From NCBI RefSeq assembly GCF_905171765.1, contig NC_053390.1:575820471-575884470 (forward strand): a stretch of DNA of 64,000 bases, written 5' to 3'. Source of the stretch: Bufo bufo. Its lineage: Eukaryota; Chordata; Amphibia; Anura; Bufonidae. The first letter of the stretch is position 1, and every line of letters starts with the position of its first letter. The position numbers and the translations under genes are program-made. This document shows, in pieces, positions 34,714 through 45,347 of the stretch. Below the pieces are notes generated by a model, which had not been told where the DNA came from, searched no databases, and saw only the letters and a program-made list of their open reading frames with translations.

Positions 34714-37700
34714 GTACCCTCCCTCTACGGGTGGACTCTGGACACTCAGAGCCCACCTTCTCAGGATGAGACCTATGGAAAGCCCTGATGAGACGAGTGG
34801 CCTTAATGTCCGCCACTGGGACCCACATCCTCTCCTCAGGACCATAACCCTCCCAATGAACGAGGTACTGAAGAGAACCGCGGATAATGCGAGAATTCAC
34901 AATCCTAGAGACCTGAAATTCAAGATTACCATCAACAATAATCAGAGGAGGAGGCAAAGAGGAGGGTACAGTGGGTTGGACATAAGGTTTTAATAGGGAC
35001 TTGTGAAAAACATTATGGATCTTCCAAGTCTGAGGAAGATCAAGACGGAAGGCAACGGGATTGATGACGGACAAGATCTTGTAAGGCCCAATAAACTTAG
35101 GACCCAACTTCCAGGAGGGAACCTTCAGTTTGATATTCTTTGTAGACAACCACACCAGATCACCAAAATTCAGGTCCGGACCAGGCACACGTCTCTTATC
35201 CGCCACACGCTTATATCTCTCACTCATCCTCTTCAGATTACCCTGAATCTTTTGCCAAATAAATGACAAAGACGAGGAAAATCTCTCCTCATCAGGTAAA
35301 CCAGAAGACCCCTCTCCAGAGAATGTCCCAAACTGCGGATGAAACCCATATGCACCAACAAATGGTGACTTATCAGAGGACTCCTGGCGACGGTTATTTT
35401 AAGCAAACTCAGCAATGGACAAAAAAGAATACCAATCCTCCTGATTCTCCGTCACAAAACAGCGCAGATATGTCTCCAGATTCTGATTGACGCGTTCGGT
35501 CTGACCATTCGACTGCGGATGAAAATCAGAAGAGAATGACAACCGAACCCCCAAGCAAGAACAGAAGGCCTTCCAGAATCTGGAAACAAATTGCGTGCCC
35601 CTATCAGAAACAATGTCTGAAGGAATGCCATGCAATTTAACAATATGATCAACAAACGCTTGCGCCAGCGTATTAGCATTGGGTAACCCAGGAAAGGAAA
35701 TGAAATGTGCCATTTTGCTAAAACGGTCAACTACCACCAGAATCACAGTCTTACCCGAGGAACGAGGCAGGTCCGTAATGAAGTCCATGGACAGATGCGT
35801 CCAAGGACGGGAAGGAATGGGTAACGGGAGGAGAGAACCCGTTGGCCGTGAATGAGGGACCTTGGCACGAGCGCAGGTCTTGCAGGCTGCCACAAAACCC
35901 TCAACCGTCTTACGAAGAGCCGGCCACCAGAATCTCCGAGCAATGAGAGCCACTGTGGCTTTACTCCCCTTGTGCCCAGCAAGGACAGTATCGTGGTGCT
36001 CCTTAAAAACCTTGTGTTGTAAAGCGAGAGGCACAAACAACCTCCCAGGAGGACAAAGATCAGGAGCCTCTGCCTGGGCTGCCTGAACCTCTGCCTCCAA
36101 ACAGGATAAAGAGCAGAAACGACCACCCCTTCAGCCAAAATGGGACCCGGGTCTTCAAAGTTCCCCCCTCCCGGAAAACAACGTGACAGGGCATCCGCCT
36201 TCACATTTTTAACCCCAGGGCGGAACGTAGCAACAAAATTAAACCTAGAAAAGAACAAAGACCATCTGGCCTGTCTCGGGTTCAGACGCTTTGCCGATTC
36301 CAAGTAGGCCAGATTCTTATGGTCGATAAACACAGTAATAGGGTGTCTGGCTCCCTCTAACCAATGGCGCCATTCCTCAAAAGCTAATTTGATGGCCAAC
36401 AACTCCCTATCTCCCACATCGTAATTTCTCTCTGCAGAGGATAGTTTCCTTGAGAAAAAGGCACACGGTCGCCATTTGGCAGGAGAGGGACCCTGAGATA
36501 AGACCGCACCCACACCCACCTCAGAAGCATCCACCTCAACAATAAAAGGTAGAGAGACATCAGGTTGTACCAAAATGGGAGCGGAAGCAAAACTCTCTTT
36601 AATACTAGAAAAGGCTTTAAGCGCATCTACCGACCACGAGGAAAAATCCACCCCCTTTTTAGTCATGTCAGTGAGTAGCTTAACAACAGAGGAATAATTC
36701 AAAATTAACTTTCTGTAATAATTGGCAAAACCCAAAAACCGCATCAGCGCCTTCTGATTCTCAGGAAGCTCCCAATCAAGCACAGCACGGACCTTCTCAG
36801 GGTCCATCCGAAAACCAGAAGCGGAGAGAAGAAAACTAAGAAATTGAATCTCCGGAACCGCAAACACACATTTTTCCAGTTTAGCGTACAATTTATTCTC
36901 CCGCAGAATCAGCAAGACCTGACATAGGTGGTCCCGATGAGTCTTGAAATCAGGAGAAAAAATCTAAATGTCATCTAGATACACCAGTACAAATTTACCC
37001 ATTAAATGATAAAAAATGCTTTTCACAAAATGTTGGAAGACGGCCGGAGCATTCATCAAACCAAAGGGCATAACCAAATTCTCGAAATGACCCTCAGGGG
37101 TATTGAAGGCCGTCTTCCATTCGTCCCCTTCCCTGACCCTGACTAGGTTGTATGCCCCTCTTAAATCCAACTTAGAAAATCTTTAGCCCCAACAATCTGG
37201 TTAAACAGGTCCGGGATCAGAGGAAGCGGATATGGGTCACGAATCGTGATACGGTTCAGCTCCCTGAAATCCAGACGAGGTCTTAAAGAAGCATCTTTTT
37301 TCTTAGAAAAAAAAAAAAACAGCGGCAACAGGCGACTTCGAGGGTCGGATGTGTCCCTTTCTCAGGCTCTCAGAGATATAAGTACGCATAGCGACCCTTT
37401 CAGGTTGGGAGAGATTATATAGTCGTGATTTTGGCTGCTTGGCGTCTGGGATGAGATTAATAGGGCAGTCGTACTCCCGGTGAGGGGGCAACTCCTGGAC
37501 ACCACTCTCGGAAAACACATCCGAACATTCAGAGAGAAAAGATGGCACAGTCTTGGTAGAAACCTCTGAAAGAGATGCCGTGAAGCAATTCTCTCTGCAA
37601 AACTCACTCCAACCATTTATTTGCCTTGCTTGCCAATCAATGGTGGGGTTATGTTTAGTGAGCCAGGGTAGCCCCAACACTAGAGGAGTAGGTAATCCGC

Positions 37701-37986
37701 TTAAGACGAAACATGACATATCCTCAACATGAGCGTCACCCACCGTCAATCGGATATTGTGAACTATGCCCTTTAACGATCTTTGAGAAAGTGGAGCGGA
37801 ATCGATAGCAAAAACAGGTATATCCTTTCCCAAAGTGCATACCTGGAAACCATGCGTTGTTGCAAATTGATTATCAATGAGATTGACAGCTGCTCCACTA
37901 TCTACAAAAATCTCACAAACAATGTTCTTGCTGTCTAGCGCCACCCTGGCAGGTAGGAGAAAACGGGAACTACAAGCAAACGGCAA
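34694..37986 (-). pseudogene. Gypsy pol with C-terminal chromodomain
   Basis: In order on the minus strand: an aspartic protease (VDSGAAVNLI near 37895), reverse transcriptase (MPFGLMNAP near 37070 and catalytic YLDD near 36980), RNase H (VEVDASEVGVGAVLS near 36540), an integrase with an HHCC finger (about 36010-35870), catalytic DFITDLP, SDRGTQF and QTERVNQNLE blocks (about 35780-35480), and a chromodomain (QVSRIVNSR...YLVHWEGYG) near 34900-34780. Breaks: a run of A at 37308-37320 shifts the frame, a further indel lies near 37180, TAG follows YLDDI at 36966, there is a shift near 36120, and TAA at 35399-35401. It would make a copy-and-paste polyprotein; this copy cannot. Confidence 0.9.
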
Positions 37987-38041
37987 ACCTTCAATTTCCG
38001 CATCAACCTTGCCAATAGTAGCAAATGGAAAGGATTTAGAG

Positions 38042-38927
38042 TTAGTTTTTTTTTTGTTTTTTGTTTTTATTACCCTCAGAAAACTTCATGAATCTCCTAG
38101 AGGTGCAAACATTAGCTAAATGATTTATACCCGCACAACAGAAACAAACCCTCCTCTGAGAGCTGATTCCTCTACTATCAGAGGCAAGCAAACCCAGCTG
38201 CATGGCCTCCTCCTCAGAGGGGATTGAGACAGACTGAGACCCCTGCGCACTGAATGAGACAGCCCCACTGTCCTTGGGCTGAATATGACAGGAAAGAGTA
38301 GTCTCCTCTCTCTCTCTAAGACGCCTGTCAATACGAACAGCTAGAGACATGGCTGACTCTAACAACGCTGGTCTCTCATGAAAAGCTAATGCATCTTTCA
38401 ATCTCTCTGAAAGACCATGGCAAAATTGACTTCGGAGTGCAGCATCATTCCAACCAGTATCAGCTGCCCATCTCCGAAATTCAGAACAATATATCTCTGC
38501 GGAGTGTTTACCCTGGCATAAAAAAACGCAGTTTCGATTCAGCCAGAGCAATACGATCATCATATATCTGCCCCAGGGCTACAAAAAATTCATCCACCGA
38601 TCGGAGGGGCCGTGCCCCCATCGGCAGCGAAAAGGCCCAAGACTGAGCATTATCCCTGAGCAGCAAGATGATGATCCCCACCCTCTGCTCCTCATCATTA
38701 GAGGAATGGGGAAGTAGGCGAAAATGGAGTTTGCAAGCATCTCTAAAGCGAACAAAATTCTCACTACCCCCGGAGAACGTATCCGGAAGCGAGATCTTAG
38801 GCTCGGAACAAACACCATGAACGCCAGCAGAACCGGTCACCTGAAACTGAGACACAGTTTTACGGAGATCTGCTACCTCCAGCGAAAGACCTTGCATGCG
38901 GTCAATCAAACCTGAAACCGGATCCAT
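38042..38927 (-). pseudogene. Gypsy gag, frameshifted
   Basis: The frame opens at ATG 38927 (MDPVSGLIDRMQ), gives a gag-like capsid region (FVRFRDACKLHFRL), shifts frame between about 38560 and 38510, and continues through a helical region to a zinc knuckle C-x2-C-x4-H-x4-C (about 38150-38105) and a Lys-rich end. Gag packages the RNA. Confidence 0.85.
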
Positions 38928-38965
38928 GCTTAAGACGGTTATGGCGGTTGAAGTTTGCAGATAGC

Positions 38966-39488
38966 TGTCACGGGTGAAGTTTGCAGATAGCTGGAACTTA
39001 TGAATAAATGAGCGACTGGCTTGATCCCAAACTAAAGAGCTTATAGGTGAGCCCTATAAAACCCTAAGAGCTCTCCCTGACTGCTATGCACATGCAAGGG
39101 TCTCGATGGTAGATGATTGCATGCCCACGTACCTAAGTCTGTGTGACACCTGAAAACCCTATAATAGTGAGGGGACACGACCACCGGCTCCCTGCACTTA
39201 ATATGGACAGAGTAAGGATCACCTAGAATCAAGCCAGCAATGAAACACAATAAAGTAAAGGACTTTTCTGAGCAAACAGCAGAAGCAGCCTCCAACACTT
39301 CATCCAGGAAGTAGTATAAACCGCAAAGTGAGGCAGTATGGAAGGGAATATAAAGGAAGACGATTAGTCTAAATAAGTGACACCTGGCAGAAGGAAAGGA
39401 GATGAGAAAGTGAGACCAAAACAAACAACATCATACAAGAGGTAGAGAAAAACGTCTGCCAGACCTTCTCACAGAACTGGCGGTGACA
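38966..39488 (-). repeat. Gypsy 5' LTR
   Basis: 523 bp, followed on the right by the second AAATG. Just inside the element, 38949-38967 repeats 19 bp of the LTR (38976-38994: TGAAGTTTGCAGATAGCTG), which puts a copy of LTR sequence where a primer-binding site is expected. Confidence 0.9.
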
Positions 39489-40137
39489 AAATGTGACAGT
39501 CACTTATGCTTGTCTAATCCCAAATGTGCAGTATATTAGAGGGTTTTTACACCCCAGTAACCAAAAAGCTGTATTTCTGTCCTAAATGTGACAATCACTT
39601 ATGCACGTGTAATCCCAGATGTGCACTATATTTAACAGATGTATTTTTTTAACCCCAGTAAGCAAAAAGCTGTATTTCTGGACTTGCAGACATGCAGATA
39701 GCCTGTGCTGGTGCACTATCGTTGCATAAAATTGCTGCCGATTATGTATTGATATTGACTAACTGAAGAAAAAAATGTTTGTTTTCAGCAGTAGTTGGCT
39801 CAAGGCAGGCTTAAAAAAATTGTGCACTGCACCCACAAAACACATTTGCTGTAGATCGCCGAGTACAAAATACAGTTCTTGATAAGATTTCTCCCTGATC
39901 TCTCCCTCACAGCAGCTGCAGCCTCTCCCTACACTAATCCGAGCAGAGTGACGGGCTGCGCTACGTGACTGCAGCTTAAATAGAGGCTGGGTCACATGCT
40001 GCAGTTGGCCAATCACAGCCATGCCAATAGTAGCAGTAGCATATTAGCAGCCTTTCAAAAAGCGTCAAGAAAGCGCCGAACACCGAACCCGAACTTTTAC
40101 GTAAATGTTTTTTACAGTTCGGGTTCGCTCAACTCTA
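39489..40137. repeat. Right subterminal region of the big hAT
   Basis: Two more 94-bp units (to about 39660), then unique DNA with GC-rich and AT-rich stretches, ending in the CCGAACCCGAACTTT and GTTCGGGTTCGCTC blocks that mirror the left end. Confidence 0.75.
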
Positions 40138-40296
40138 TTGAGAAACTCAGTGATATCTTGTAGACTATGTGGAACTGTTCAGCTTGTCTTCAATTCCATC
40201 TTCACTAAGTGCAGGCTATATCAGTTGTTTAGCAGAGCAAGGACTGACAACCTCAGCAGTGCCCAGGAACTCGCCATGGCCACGACATCCGGAAGG

Positions 40297-40673
40297 AGTT
40301 GATGTTGTCTATGTTGAAGTTCACAAAGAGAGGAGTCTTTGACATGCTTTTTGTGTCAGAGGACATTTGTTATGCTGTTTTGAAAAAATTGGAACAATTT
40401 GGATTAAGTCCGACCTTAAGTAGAGTACGAATGATACTGCATTATCCAAGGAGGGAGAGAGTGGTTACGGTTAAGATGTACAGTTCCTATGTACCAGAGG
40501 AGGATATCTGCACTTTCTTGGAAAGGTACTGTGAAAAAGTTGTTTCTGCTGGGAGAGTGTATAACAGGAGATTTTCTGTCCAGTTCAAAGAGGACTCTGG
40601 GGATGGGGTTTTAGATAAGGAGTCCTTTTGTCAGAATTATAATGTCCACCCTTTTGACCAAATGAAAAGTTAA
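40297..40673 (+). pseudogene. Tx1-type LINE ORF1 remnant
   Basis: An ORF of 124 codons with VVTVKMYSSYVPEEDICTFL and CEKVVSAGRVYNRRF, which resembles the ORF1 protein of Tx1-clade LINEs, a nucleic-acid-binding gag-like protein. The N-terminal part is frameshifted and the C-terminal Cys-rich part is absent or decayed. Confidence 0.55.
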
Positions 40674-41136
40674 TAAGTTATTTTTCTTAACGCATATATA
40701 TTTCCAAATATGTTGTTTTTTGAGAATATGAAATGTTAATAAGTTGTTTTTCTTTATGTATAAATTTCCAAATAAAAATGTAAAATCTGTTCCTATCAGA
40801 CTTAACAGCACCCAATATAGAGGATTTTCGTCCCCCCCATCCCCCCCTCCCAGATATCAAGCCAAGAAAGAGGAAGGAGAGGGCAGACCACTCCAAGAAG
40901 AAGCTCATTGAGGTGGAGGAAGATCCCCTTCGCTGTGAAAAGGAGATGAATCAATTTGTGGACGAACCCCAATCTGCAGGACCTCCAGGACCCCGCCTTC
41001 CTCGAGGAGCTCATCGCCCAGTGACTAATGTTAATGGGGCAACCCACAGACAGTGGGCAAGAAGAAGAGAAGCCTCCAGATGACCAGGGCTGTAACTAAG
41101 CTGTATCATTCCCACTAACCTGTTTCTTTCTCCTTT

Positions 41137-41526
41137 ATGATGGCAAATTTAAACCTTTTTTCCATTAATATTAGGAGTATTAGTGATAGGTCTAGGTGCC
41201 AGACAGTGCTAGCTTTTCTTACTTCTCAGGTCGTCGACATGTACATGTTGCCGGAGTGTGCACTGCCCCCCTCTAGGTCTCACAACCATCTGGCCAGGCT
41301 GTGGACCCATGGCCCATCGTATTGGTCAGGTCGTGGTGACAGTAAGTCAGCTGGGATTGCCATTCTCCTCAGGGTAGGAGCATTTACACTTGACTCTGTC
41401 CAGGAGCTTGTCTGCCGCAGGCTTCTTGTCTTAGATGGCTCCTGGGTGGGAGAACCAGTTAGGTTCATCAACATGTATGCCTCCCCTGACAAGGGTGAGG
41501 AACTGGTGCTCTTCCAGGCAGTGTAG
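41137..41526 (+). pseudogene. Tx1-type LINE endonuclease domain
   Basis: The frame starts LNLFSINIRSISDRSR and continues with FLTSQVVDMYMLPEC, the first motifs of the APE-type endonuclease at the N-terminus of Tx1/L1 ORF2 (the Glu/Gln of the usual LQE motif reads LPE). It also has AGIAILLR and FINMYASPD. It stops at a TAG at 41524-41526, before the catalytic SDH region. Confidence 0.75.
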
Positions 41527-41559
41527 ATACTCCATGAACCCTTGCTTTTTTTCTGATCA

Positions 41560-43068
41560 TAGAGCCATTCAGGTTTAGTGTATCCTTGATTAGATTACCC
41601 CCAGCCCTGGATCCTGGAAGCTGAACTGCGCTCTGTTGAATCAGGAGTATGTGCTTGCGGAGCTTAGAGAGATCTACATAGCTTGGTGGAATGACAAATA
41701 CTTCTTTGAATGGACTAGTGACTGGTCGGAGTATGTTAATGTCCAGTTTTGTCGTTTCCTCCAGGCCAAGCAACAACAACAGGCATGTGAGAAGAAGAGG
41801 GACTTCAGAGAGCTGCAGCGTCAGCTGCAGTCCCTGCAAGACCTTCATCTGTGTGGCTAGAGCATTAGAGAGTAGCTGGAGGAGACCAAAAAGAGCCAGA
41901 AAAGGCACTTCGAGGAGGAATCCAGTTCCATTGCAAGGTGGAGAACCTAAAGAATCCAGTTCCATTGCAAGGTGGAGAACCTAAAGAAGGGTGAGAAATG
42001 CAACTTGTTATTTTTCAGGAAACTTCACACCGGCCACACACCCCTGAACAAACTTCGAGACAAGGACGGCAACATGCGATCATGGAAGGAGGAAGTGATA
42101 GGAGTTGTTGCAGCGACCTCTACTCCCTGAAGAACACTGACCCGACAGCCACAAATAAATTCCTGTCGGGTATCACTAATGGATGACCCTCTGACTGTGG
42201 GGGAGCTGCTCTATGCCGCTGGATCCTTTAGGTCTCCCGAGCAAGGACGGTATTCCAGCGGAGCTCTATGTATCATTGGGGGATCTGATCTGTCCAGACC
42301 TGCTGGAACTCTATGTGGAGATGGTGGTGGAAGGTAGAATGCCCCTATTGTTGAGGGAAGGCATGATCACGATCTTGTATAGGTGGAAGGAGGAGACATG
42401 TGACCTGAAAAACTGGCATCCCTTCTCTCTCCTGAATGTGGACTACAAGACAGTCTTGCTCTCATGAGAGAAATGGTACAATACATCAAAGACCACCGTG
42501 TACAAGCGGTCATGGTCAGCCTTTGGAGAAGGCCTTTGACCAAGTATCTCATAAATTCATGGGCAAGGTGTTGTGCAGGCTAGGTCTGGGCAGGAGGTTC
42601 TGTTTGTTTGTTAACCTGATGTACCTTTATATTTACAGCATGGTGTTGGTGAATTGCTGAAAGACTGACTCCTTCCTAGTCCTCTCTGGGGTCAAACAAG
42701 GCTGCCTTTCATCACCTCTCCTTTTTGTTTGTGTTATAGAGCTCTTCTAAATCCTTGGAATCTGGTTCGGGAAGGAAGGTGCAGCCCTCAAGTCTTGGGA
42801 AGAACGCTTGGCCAAGGTGAATCAAAGGTTGGGACTATGGAGCCTTAGACAGCTCACTATTGAGGGCAAAGCACTTGTCCTGCGTAACAAATTTCTGCCT
42901 GTGCTACAGTACACCGCACAAGCATGGCCCCCTGTTGTACACCTCTGCGGGCAATGCCATGTCTCCCTTCTTTCTCATGCCCCTCTGAAGGGGTCTAGGC
43001 TGGGACAAGTGGGACAGCTCAATCTCTTACAACTGGCATGCTCCCTGGTATTACGGAGATGTTTATAA
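41560..43068 (+). pseudogene. Tx1-type LINE RT region, heavily decayed
   Basis: Scattered frames carry an RT linker (WWNDKYFFEW near 41670), then PSKDGIPAELY near 42230, CDLKNWHPFSLLNVDYK near 42400, EKAFDQVSH near 42530, SGVKQGCLSSPL near 42685 and a thumb-like end. The YADD motif is not found between 42720 and 42800, suggesting a deletion. There is also a 35-bp duplication near 41915-41985 (GAACCTAAAG twice). Confidence 0.65.
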
Positions 43069-43829
43069 AAACTATTAAGAGACTGGCACTCAATTATGTG
43101 GATCACACAGAACGTGGCAATTTAATACAGCAATTTGATATAAAATCTCAATTATAAACATACAATAAAATCCAAAGTATAAATATACAATAAATGAATA
43201 TAAAAAAATAATCACAGATGGTATACACACTGGTAGCACTGGATAAAGTGCATATATGTCTTGATCTTTCAGTTAAATAGATTATGAAATCACGTATAGT
43301 TCATGGAATAAATCAAGGTAGAAAACTGTGATTGGAGAGAGACAATAGTTATAAACCAGTTACTTGAGTGTCACTGCGTTCTCTCGATAATATTCCCTAG
43401 GATAGGGACAGTGCGGACGGTGAATAAAGTCGGGGGCGGGACCTTGGTATGCCGGTTACTGTAGTTGTTAGGTATAGTTGGTGGATAGAGCGTGAAAATA
43501 GTTCCTTACCCCTGTTATATCGGGAACGCCACTTGGATCTCCACTCACCGCCTAGTGCCGGCGTCTTCTCCTCCCGCTTAGCGTCCTCGTCCGAGACTTC
43601 CGCGTCACATGATATTCGTCTCGCGGGACTTGCCTGTTTGGTCCGGTCTTTCGTACAAATGTCAATCCGGAAGATTTCTATGGAGCGCTCCACAAGTAAT
43701 ATAGTCCTCGGTCCGTCAGGGGCTGCTGTAGGTAGGATGGTACTTGCACAGTGTACAGTTTACCTCACAGGGGATCCGCCTGGTTCCCCGCTCAGAAGTC
43801 TAACACAAACAAAGTAGGAGCAGGGAGCG
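43069..43829 (-). mobile_element. Possible PLE 3' region (weak)
   Basis: The AT-rich beginning (CACTCAATTATGTGG, then many AATATA blocks) followed by GC-rich promoter-like DNA resembles the left arm of the PLE at 16832. No GIY-YIG coding and no intact hammerhead are seen, so the call is weak. It interrupts the Tx1-type LINE. Confidence 0.3.
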
Positions 43830-43998
43830 TGCCTTGAGGACATGGAGAACATGTCCTATTATTGTCCACATTACGGATAAGGATAGTACTGTTCTATTAG
43901 GGGCAAGCTGTTCCGTTCTGCAAAATACGGAATGCACACGGACATCATCTGTATTTTCTGCGGACCGCAAAATGCATACGGTCGTGTGCATGAGGCCT
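43830..43998. mobile_element. Harbinger-type MITE fragment
   Basis: It ends in CGTGTGCATGAGGCC followed by TTA, the same terminus as at 27036 and 55844. The left end is missing. Confidence 0.6.
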
Positions 43999-44430
43999 TA
44001 TCCATAGTCTGCTGCGAGACTACAACATCTTGGGCGTCGACGACGAAGAAGAGGATTAAACCCCTCTCCTTCCCTCTCCCGCTTTTGTGTATGTACTTTC
44101 AATAAAGCTTCGAGCATGTGATTTCCCCTCCCTACCCCCTCCTTCCCATCCCCCACCCCTCATCACTGTCTGAATGCTTTTTGAATGGTATGTGTTAATT
44201 TGTGATTGAATAGGAATGCTAGTGTAGCATGCATTGTGATGTATAGTGTAGGTTAGCCTGTGCTTTACATAACAATACAATGCAATGAAAGACGATTGTG
44301 ATTATTTATTGTGCTGCCTCGTGGCCTGCGCTGCATCGCAGTACTAAGCATGTATATTTGTCAATTTGATTGAAATAAAGGTGTATTCTATAAAAAAAAA
44401 ACTCTGGTCTTATCAGTCTTATCTGTTCTT

Positions 44431-44484
44431 ATCGCTTATAGTCCTTTTGGCTAAGATCAAGTGTAGTAGCTGTTCTTATTGATT
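44431..44484 (+). ncRNA. U2 snRNA-like 5' segment (pseudogene)
   Basis: About 54 nt align with the 5' end of U2 snRNA: ATCGCTT, CCTTTTGGCTAAGATCAAG, and TGTAGTA (which includes the branch-site-pairing GUAGUA), CTGTTCTTAT. About eight positions differ and similarity stops afterwards, so it is not a working U2 gene. Upstream, 44412-44433 holds two short pieces like U2 nucleotides 38-55. It directly follows the Tx1-type LINE's A tail. Confidence 0.7.
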
Positions 44485-44917
44485 TCTGGTGGTTCAGAGC
44501 CCCACCGTAGGGTGTACGGCTTGGGCCATTAGTGCCCTATGCTAGGTGACCAAGGGCCCTGCCAGATCTAGGCCAGGGGCTGAAATGTTTGAAAGCTGCA
44601 GAAGTGCCCCAGGAGTGGTGACCCTGGGGTGCCTGAACTCACTGGAGGTGGGAGCCCACTGAGTGAAGGCACATTTGCATGTACTTCATTTTCTCACATT
44701 TTGAGTGCACTCACCTCAATCCTTTGCCCGGCCATTAGGCCTGGCATAAGGAAGAGCAATTTCTAAAATTCCATCAAGATGTCCGGGCTGAGCTTCAGCG
44801 CACATTCACTTTATTTTTTTTTATGTTCACTGTGTGTTCACTTTCCATGTTTGTTTGTCACAAGGATTTTCAGGGGTGGCAGTGCCCTTATGGGTTACCC
44901 CCCTGAGGTCTAGGGGG
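44485..44917. other. Unassigned DNA downstream of the U2-like segment
   Basis: G/C-balanced sequence with no ORF of note, ending in a T run near 44812-44821. It may be the body of a SINE with a U2 head or 5' sequence of another LINE; neither can be shown here. Confidence 0.35.
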
Positions 44918-45236
44918 CAGAGGCGTAGATAAAGGCTCATGGGCCCTGGTGCAAGAGTTCAGCTTGAACTCTCCTTCCCTCAATGCTTTGTGGCCAGGGG
45001 CAGGGAAGCACATACAGTAGCCTTTGTGCTGTCTGAGGCAAAAATTGAAACAGCACCCCCCCATGCCAAATTCTTGACCCTAACCCCTTCCCTCCAGCCA
45101 GAGGTTTAACTTGACCAGCATGCACTTTCTATAATAACAGTGTCTTCTTATGTGGCACAAAGAGTCTTTGGGCCCCCTTAGGCTCCTGGGCCCAGTAGCG
45201 ACTGCTACATCTGAACCCCCTATAGCTATGCCCCTG
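44918..45236. mobile_element. hAT-type MITE
   Basis: Ends CAGAGGCGTAG and (reverse complement) CAGGGGCATAG form an imperfect inverted repeat, flanked by CTAGGGGG and TTAGGGTG, an 8-bp duplication with two mismatches. Confidence 0.6.
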
Positions 45237-45347
45237 TTAGGGTGTGTGTGCCCATTTGGTTCCTCGCCCCCCTGAAAAACCCCTTGGGCTCTCCGTCTGG
45301 AAGAGTCCAGCCTAGTATTGTTGAGCTCCGTGTCGACACCTGGGGTG

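Larger units (their letters stand above)
34189..39488 (-). mobile_element. Ty3/Gypsy LTR retrotransposon (chromovirus)
   Basis: Complete provirus of 5.3 kb on the minus strand, with a 5-bp duplication AAATG (34184-34188 and 39489-39493) and two LTRs starting TGTCACGGG and ending GTGACA. Domain order gag, protease, RT, RNase H, integrase, chromodomain marks a Ty3/Gypsy chromovirus. A purine-rich tract lies next to the 3' LTR at about 34714-34726. The LTRs differ at about twenty sites by eye plus small indels, so it is not a very recent insertion. Confidence 0.95.
10606..40137 (-). mobile_element. Large hAT transposon with nested insertions
   Basis: The ends are TAGAGTTGAGCG on the left and CGCTCAACTCTA on the right, flanked by a perfect 8-bp duplication TTGAGAAA (10598-10605 and 40138-40145). 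Subterminal sequence on both sides is rich in GTTCGGGTTCGG/CCGAACCCGAAC motifs. Its ZBED-type transposase is on the minus strand, spread over 32627-12384. Insertions account for most of its length: hAT 12579-23628, MITE 26663-27036, Tc1 27105-32512 and Gypsy 34189-39488. It is an originally autonomous copy that is now dead. Confidence 0.9.
40146..44395 (+). mobile_element. Tx1-clade LINE, decayed and interrupted
   Basis: A plus-strand non-LTR element with a gag-like ORF1 remnant, an APE-type endonuclease, weak RT remnants and a 3' UTR with two AATAAA signals that ends in an A run at about 44395. It is interrupted by DNA at 43069-43998. The big hAT inserted near its 5' part. Confidence 0.7.

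Noticed and set aside
34766..35490. Plus-strand ORFs across the Gypsy pol region
   Set aside because: Antisense shadows of integrase and chromodomain coding; no domain in sense.
43755..43810. Hammerhead ribozyme on the minus strand
   Set aside because: A CTGAGCG box with a GGGGA/TCCCC stem is present, but the GA of the CTGANGA box and the GAAAC box are missing.
44431..44484. Functional U2 snRNA gene
   Set aside because: Similarity ends after about 54 nt, the Sm site and 3' stem-loops are absent, and changes lie within the 5' stem.
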